A stretch of 64,000 nt of DNA from Metallosphaera tengchongensis (GTDB lineage Archaea > Thermoproteota > Thermoprotei_A > Sulfolobales > Sulfolobaceae). Under the pieces are notes generated by a model that saw only the letters and a list, made by a program, of their open reading frames with translations, was not told where the DNA came from and did not search any database. Both the position numbers and the translations under genes were made by a program. Of this stretch, positions 61,282 to 64,000 are shown one piece after another; the stretch's first letter is position 1, and every line of letters begins with the position of its first letter. The DNA lies in assembly GCF_013343295.1 (NCBI RefSeq), contig NZ_CP049074.1, positions 1,345,501 through 1,409,500 of the forward strand. The letters are read 5' to 3'.

Positions 61282-63831
61282 ATGGTCATAAGTAACAAGG
61301 CGATCTCTGTAGTTTACATCATCCTGTCAATCTACTTTATGCTCTACCTGATAACCCAAGTGATGGTTACCCAGGAGGACTTAAGTAATCTTTACCTCTT
61401 CGTAGCAATCTTTCTATCAGCGATTTCGCTCTCGTATTATAAACCAAACTTCTTCGTAGTCCCAGCGTTCTCCATACCTGGGGTAGCTTTAAGTCTCCTG
61501 TCAAGCTCTTCTCAGTTTTCCTTAAACCCCTCTCCGTTATCCCTTATCCTTGGCTCAGTCATGATGGCGTCGTCTTTAGGGGTTTCCATTACTGGGAGGA
61601 ACGTCAGTGAACCCATGTTAGTCCCGTTCATAGCGTCGGTAACTGCATTCCTAGTCTCCTACAGCTTCTCCTATTTCCTACCAGGGAACTCACTAACTTT
61701 GCTTGCAGGGGTACCTCTATTTCTAATTCCACCCCTTAAAGCCACTAGGAGGGCCTGGGGGCTTGCTGTCTCCGTTATTCTCTCTCTATTGTCCACTCTG
61801 ATCTCTTATGATTTAGTCTTTTCATCCGCCGCATTCCCGTTAAATGGTCTTATCTTGACCATCAGTTCACCTGAGACCTGGATAACGTACATAACCGTGA
61901 TCTCCTTGATTTTAATACTGCTAGGAAGAGAGAAGATACCTAGCTTAGTCTTCCTTGCTTTCTCAGCCCTGATCTTTCTTCTTCCATCATCCGTACCACC
62001 TGCCTCAACCCTGAACTTTGTTTTTGCGCCCCTCTTAGTCGGATCAAGTTCACTCCCCTGGAGAAACCTGGAGATGGAACTAAAGGTTCTAGGAGAATCG
62101 TTGGAGGTAAAGTTTAAGTCGACTGGAAAGGAGTCCCTGTTCCTTGACTCCAAACCCCTAAAATTTTCGTGCAGCAGTGAAACGTGCGTATCCACTTCAA
62201 AGGTGAGCCCTGGTGAGCACGTTGTCAAACTGTGTATAGGGAACGAGTGCACGTCCAGAAAGGTGATGGTAAACCAGCCAAAGACTGTACCGTTGTCCGT
62301 GGGCAATAAGGCCTCCCCTTTGACCATAAGCACTGAAGTGCAGGGGAAGAAAATGATAATTAAGCTCAACTTCTCCAAGAAAACAGGTTCCTTTGAGCTG
62401 AAGGTAAACAACGAAGTGATCCAAACTAGGAGAGTGAACAGTACACTATACGAAGCCGAGTACCCCCTCAAATCACCAGGGAAATACTTAGTGGAGGTCA
62501 ATAGGCTTTCCAAGGGGTCCTCAGAGTCCTACACTAAGGAGGTGGAGGTCAAATCCCTAGAAATGACGATAGAGATGAAGGTGGAACAGCGTTGGCCAGA
62601 TCTTTTAATTACTGTTGAAACTTACGTGGACGGTGTAAGGTCTTCAGTGGACAAGATAGACATAAAGGTGAACGGCGAGCTGGTGCCCTTTAGCAACCCC
62701 GACCCTGGCATCTACACGGCCATGGTACCTACTAACAAGGAGGGAAAGTATGAGATTGTGGTGGAAGCGGTAAAGGATAAGCTTTCCAAGACTGAGAGAA
62801 AAGAGGTCGCGGTCTCTATTCCCTCATTGAGGTCGTGGGATCCTAAGTCCTGGGTAGGCAGGTCAATCTACGGCTATGAGGTAGAGGGTATATTGGGGAT
62901 TGGGGGTACGTCCTTCGTGCTTCTCGGTAGCAGGGAGAAGAAGAGGTACGCCATCAAGGTAGTAAATATCTTCCCGTCCTCATCAGGATCGCAGACAAGG
63001 ATCGGGCTCTCAACCTTTTCCGACCTGAGCAGGGAGTCCTCCAAGCTCCAGGAGATCTCAGAAAGGTCGGAGGAGATAGTAAAGCTTTACGGCATTTACG
63101 CTGACGTCAACACCATAGCCGAAATCCTTAGCGGAAAGACCCTCCTATACCTCACCAACCCCCCTGCCATCGTGATGGAGCTCATGACTGGTGGAACCGC
63201 TGAGGATTTGACCTCCAAGCAGGCTGTGTTTCTGTCGTCCAACTGGCCGGAGATAGTCAAGACGGTCTTCATAAATATCGCGAAGGCCCTTTACGTGGTA
63301 CACAGTGAGGACTACGTACACCTAGACGTAAAGCCCAGGAACGTCTTTTTCAGCGAAGATCCGGGTTCGGTGGGGAGTGAGGTGTTAGATAGGTTGAGGT
63401 CTGGGAAGACTAAGGTGAAGCTTGGAGACCTTGGCTCAGCCAGGAGAACTGGGGAGAGGATAAGCGAGTACACAGGTGAATATTGCCCTGTGGATCAAGT
63501 TGAGGCTATGCTACGAGGGGAGGGCGCTAGGCCTGATATGGACGTTTACGCTTTGGGTGCAACCATATATAAGCTTGTGAACGGGTCCCCACTTAACCCC
63601 GTTGAGATGGTCAGAGAGATGGACACTGCAGTAGACCTCTTCCTAAGACGCGGAGATTATAGGTCCAGCCTACAGAAGGCAAGGGAAGCCTACAAGGTCG
63701 CACACGCTTCAATCCAACTATCGAGGTTTAAGGAAATTGAGCCTCTTGTGAAATCCATGACCCACTGGGATCACACCAGGAGACCGTCCATTAAGGAGGT
63801 CTTGGACCAGTTACACGGCTTGAGTAAATAA
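61282..63831 (+). CDS. Membrane Ser/Thr protein kinase with Ig-like domains
   Basis: This 849-residue protein has three parts. Residues 1-255 hold about nine membrane segments, residues of about 260-520 are beta-rich repeats resembling Ig/CARDB-like domains, and about 530-849 form an eukaryotic-type kinase. Kinase motifs are the glycine loop GIGGTSFV (about 535-545), the lysine in YAIKVVN, the catalytic loop HLDVKPRNVFF (about 680) and DLG in place of DFG (about 717). The order membrane-Ig-kinase without a recognised sensor is unusual. Whether the Ig-like domains lie outside depends on helix number. The gene is monocistronic. Confidence 0.88.
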   Translation: MVISNKAISVVYIILSIYFMLYLITQVMVTQEDLSNLYLFVAIFLSAISLSYYKPNFFVVPAFSIPGVALSLLSSSSQFSLNPSPLSLILGSVMMASSLGVSITGRNVSEPMLVPFIASVTAFLVSYSFSYFLPGNSLTLLAGVPLFLIPPLKATRRAWGLAVSVILSLLSTLISYDLVFSSAAFPLNGLILTISSPETWITYITVISLILILLGREKIPSLVFLAFSALIFLLPSSVPPASTLNFVFAPLLVGSSSLPWRNLEMELKVLGESLEVKFKSTGKESLFLDSKPLKFSCSSETCVSTSKVSPGEHVVKLCIGNECTSRKVMVNQPKTVPLSVGNKASPLTISTEVQGKKMIIKLNFSKKTGSFELKVNNEVIQTRRVNSTLYEAEYPLKSPGKYLVEVNRLSKGSSESYTKEVEVKSLEMTIEMKVEQRWPDLLITVETYVDGVRSSVDKIDIKVNGELVPFSNPDPGIYTAMVPTNKEGKYEIVVEAVKDKLSKTERKEVAVSIPSLRSWDPKSWVGRSIYGYEVEGILGIGGTSFVLLGSREKKRYAIKVVNIFPSSSGSQTRIGLSTFSDLSRESSKLQEISERSEEIVKLYGIYADVNTIAEILSGKTLLYLTNPPAIVMELMTGGTAEDLTSKQAVFLSSNWPEIVKTVFINIAKALYVVHSEDYVHLDVKPRNVFFSEDPGSVGSEVLDRLRSGKTKVKLGDLGSARRTGERISEYTGEYCPVDQVEAMLRGEGARPDMDVYALGATIYKLVNGSPLNPVEMVREMDTAVDLFLRRGDYRSSLQKAREAYKVAHASIQLSRFKEIEPLVKSMTHWDHTRRPSIKEVLDQLHGLSK

Positions 63832-63867
63832 TACCTAACCCGTGGTGGATCTTAACTCCACTAAGTC

Positions 63868-64000
63868 TCATCTCCTGAGCCTATAGGCCACTAGGATAGC
63901 GATGACCAGAACTATTACGAAAGATACTACCCTTGAATAGTAACTTGAGAAAATACCTTTTGGTGTTGTACCAGAGGAGGTAACGTTAGATGTACCTGTA
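63868..64000 (-). CDS. C-terminal end of a membrane-anchored secreted protein (partial)
   Basis: On the minus strand, the frame TGTSNVTSSGTTPKG, then a membrane segment (VVSFVIVLVIAILVAYRL) and the stop after RLRR at 63868, is the tail of a gene whose start lies beyond base 64000. A Ser/Thr-rich linker followed by one hydrophobic helix and a few basic residues is the usual anchor of archaeal S-layer-associated or secreted enzymes (for example proteases). The identity of the main domain is unknown. Confidence 0.65.
   Translation of the reverse strand, partial: TGTSNVTSSGTTPKGIFSSYYSRVVSFVIVLVIAILVAYRLRR

Noticed and set aside
1-64000. tRNA, rRNA, CRISPR arrays and replication origin
   Set aside because: No T-arm/anticodon-like cloverleaf, no rRNA segments, no regularly spaced direct repeats and no orc1/cdc6 or origin-box cluster were found by eye.

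Overview
The window looks like a chromosomal segment of a thermoacidophilic crenarchaeon of the order Sulfolobales, most probably Metallosphaera or a near relative. The evidence is a moderate G+C content by eye (not calculated), A/T-rich boxes about 25-30 bases upstream of many starts (leaderless promoters), frequent TTG and GTG starts, an Sso10a-like DNA-binding protein, a C/D box sRNA, archaeal-type thiolase/DUF35 pairs, and a fused 3-hydroxyacyl-CoA dehydrogenase/enoyl-CoA hydratase. That fusion is the type used in the 3-hydroxypropionate/4-hydroxybutyrate CO2-fixation cycle. No rRNA, tRNA or CRISPR array was seen.

Layout. 1-7.6 kb: a CoA operon (partial thiolase, DUF35, PaaK-like ligase, hydroxyacyl-CoA dehydrogenase), a beta-carbonic-anhydrase-like protein, an APC permease and an acyl-CoA synthetase. 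7.5-12.6 kb: an S9 peptidase, an unrecognised HExxH protein, a winged-helix regulator and a membrane protein. 12.9-14.6 kb: a second thiolase/DUF35 pair. 14.7-19 kb: a surface-protein island with a SipW-type signal peptidase, two small secreted proteins, a membrane-anchored secreted protein and, divergently, an Sso10a-like regulator with a membrane protein. 19-30 kb: an MDR reductase, the dehydrogenase/hydratase fusion, an acyl-CoA dehydrogenase, two acyl-CoA synthetases and a TldD/TldE pair. 30-42 kb: a ParA-like ATPase, an MhpD-family protein divergent from a molybdopterin oxidoreductase, two MFS carriers, a TusA fusion, an Old Yellow Enzyme and an ABC exporter. 43-52.7 kb: enoyl-CoA hydratase, DMT and MFS carriers, an ODP-type metallo-beta-lactamase protein, an ACT/UPF0210 pair and carboxypeptidase Taq. 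52.7-57.8 kb: a decayed accessory stretch with pseudogenes, inverted copies of one sequence, an endonuclease, a C/D box sRNA and an ArcS-like protein. 57.9-64 kb: an etfBA-fixCX operon, a large membrane Ser/Thr kinase and the end of a membrane-anchored protein.

How the genes work together. The acyl-CoA synthetases, the fusion enzyme, the thiolases and the acyl-CoA dehydrogenase (with EtfABCX as likely electron acceptor) could cover the 4-hydroxybutyrate to acetyl-CoA half of the CO2-fixation cycle, except 4-hydroxybutyryl-CoA dehydratase, plus general acyl-CoA oxidation. From memory, gene order from the 564-aa synthetase through TldD, TldE, a synthetase, the acyl-CoA dehydrogenase and the fusion matches the spacing of M. 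sedula Msed_0394 to Msed_0399. This could not be checked here.

The most promising less-described items are: the secreted-filament-like locus at 15.8-19 kb; two related orphan structured-RNA candidates at 30.8-31.0 and 36.4-36.6 kb; a family of about ten intergenic hairpins resembling IS200/IS605 right ends; the free-standing ArcS-like catalytic domain; and the unrecognised HExxH protein.
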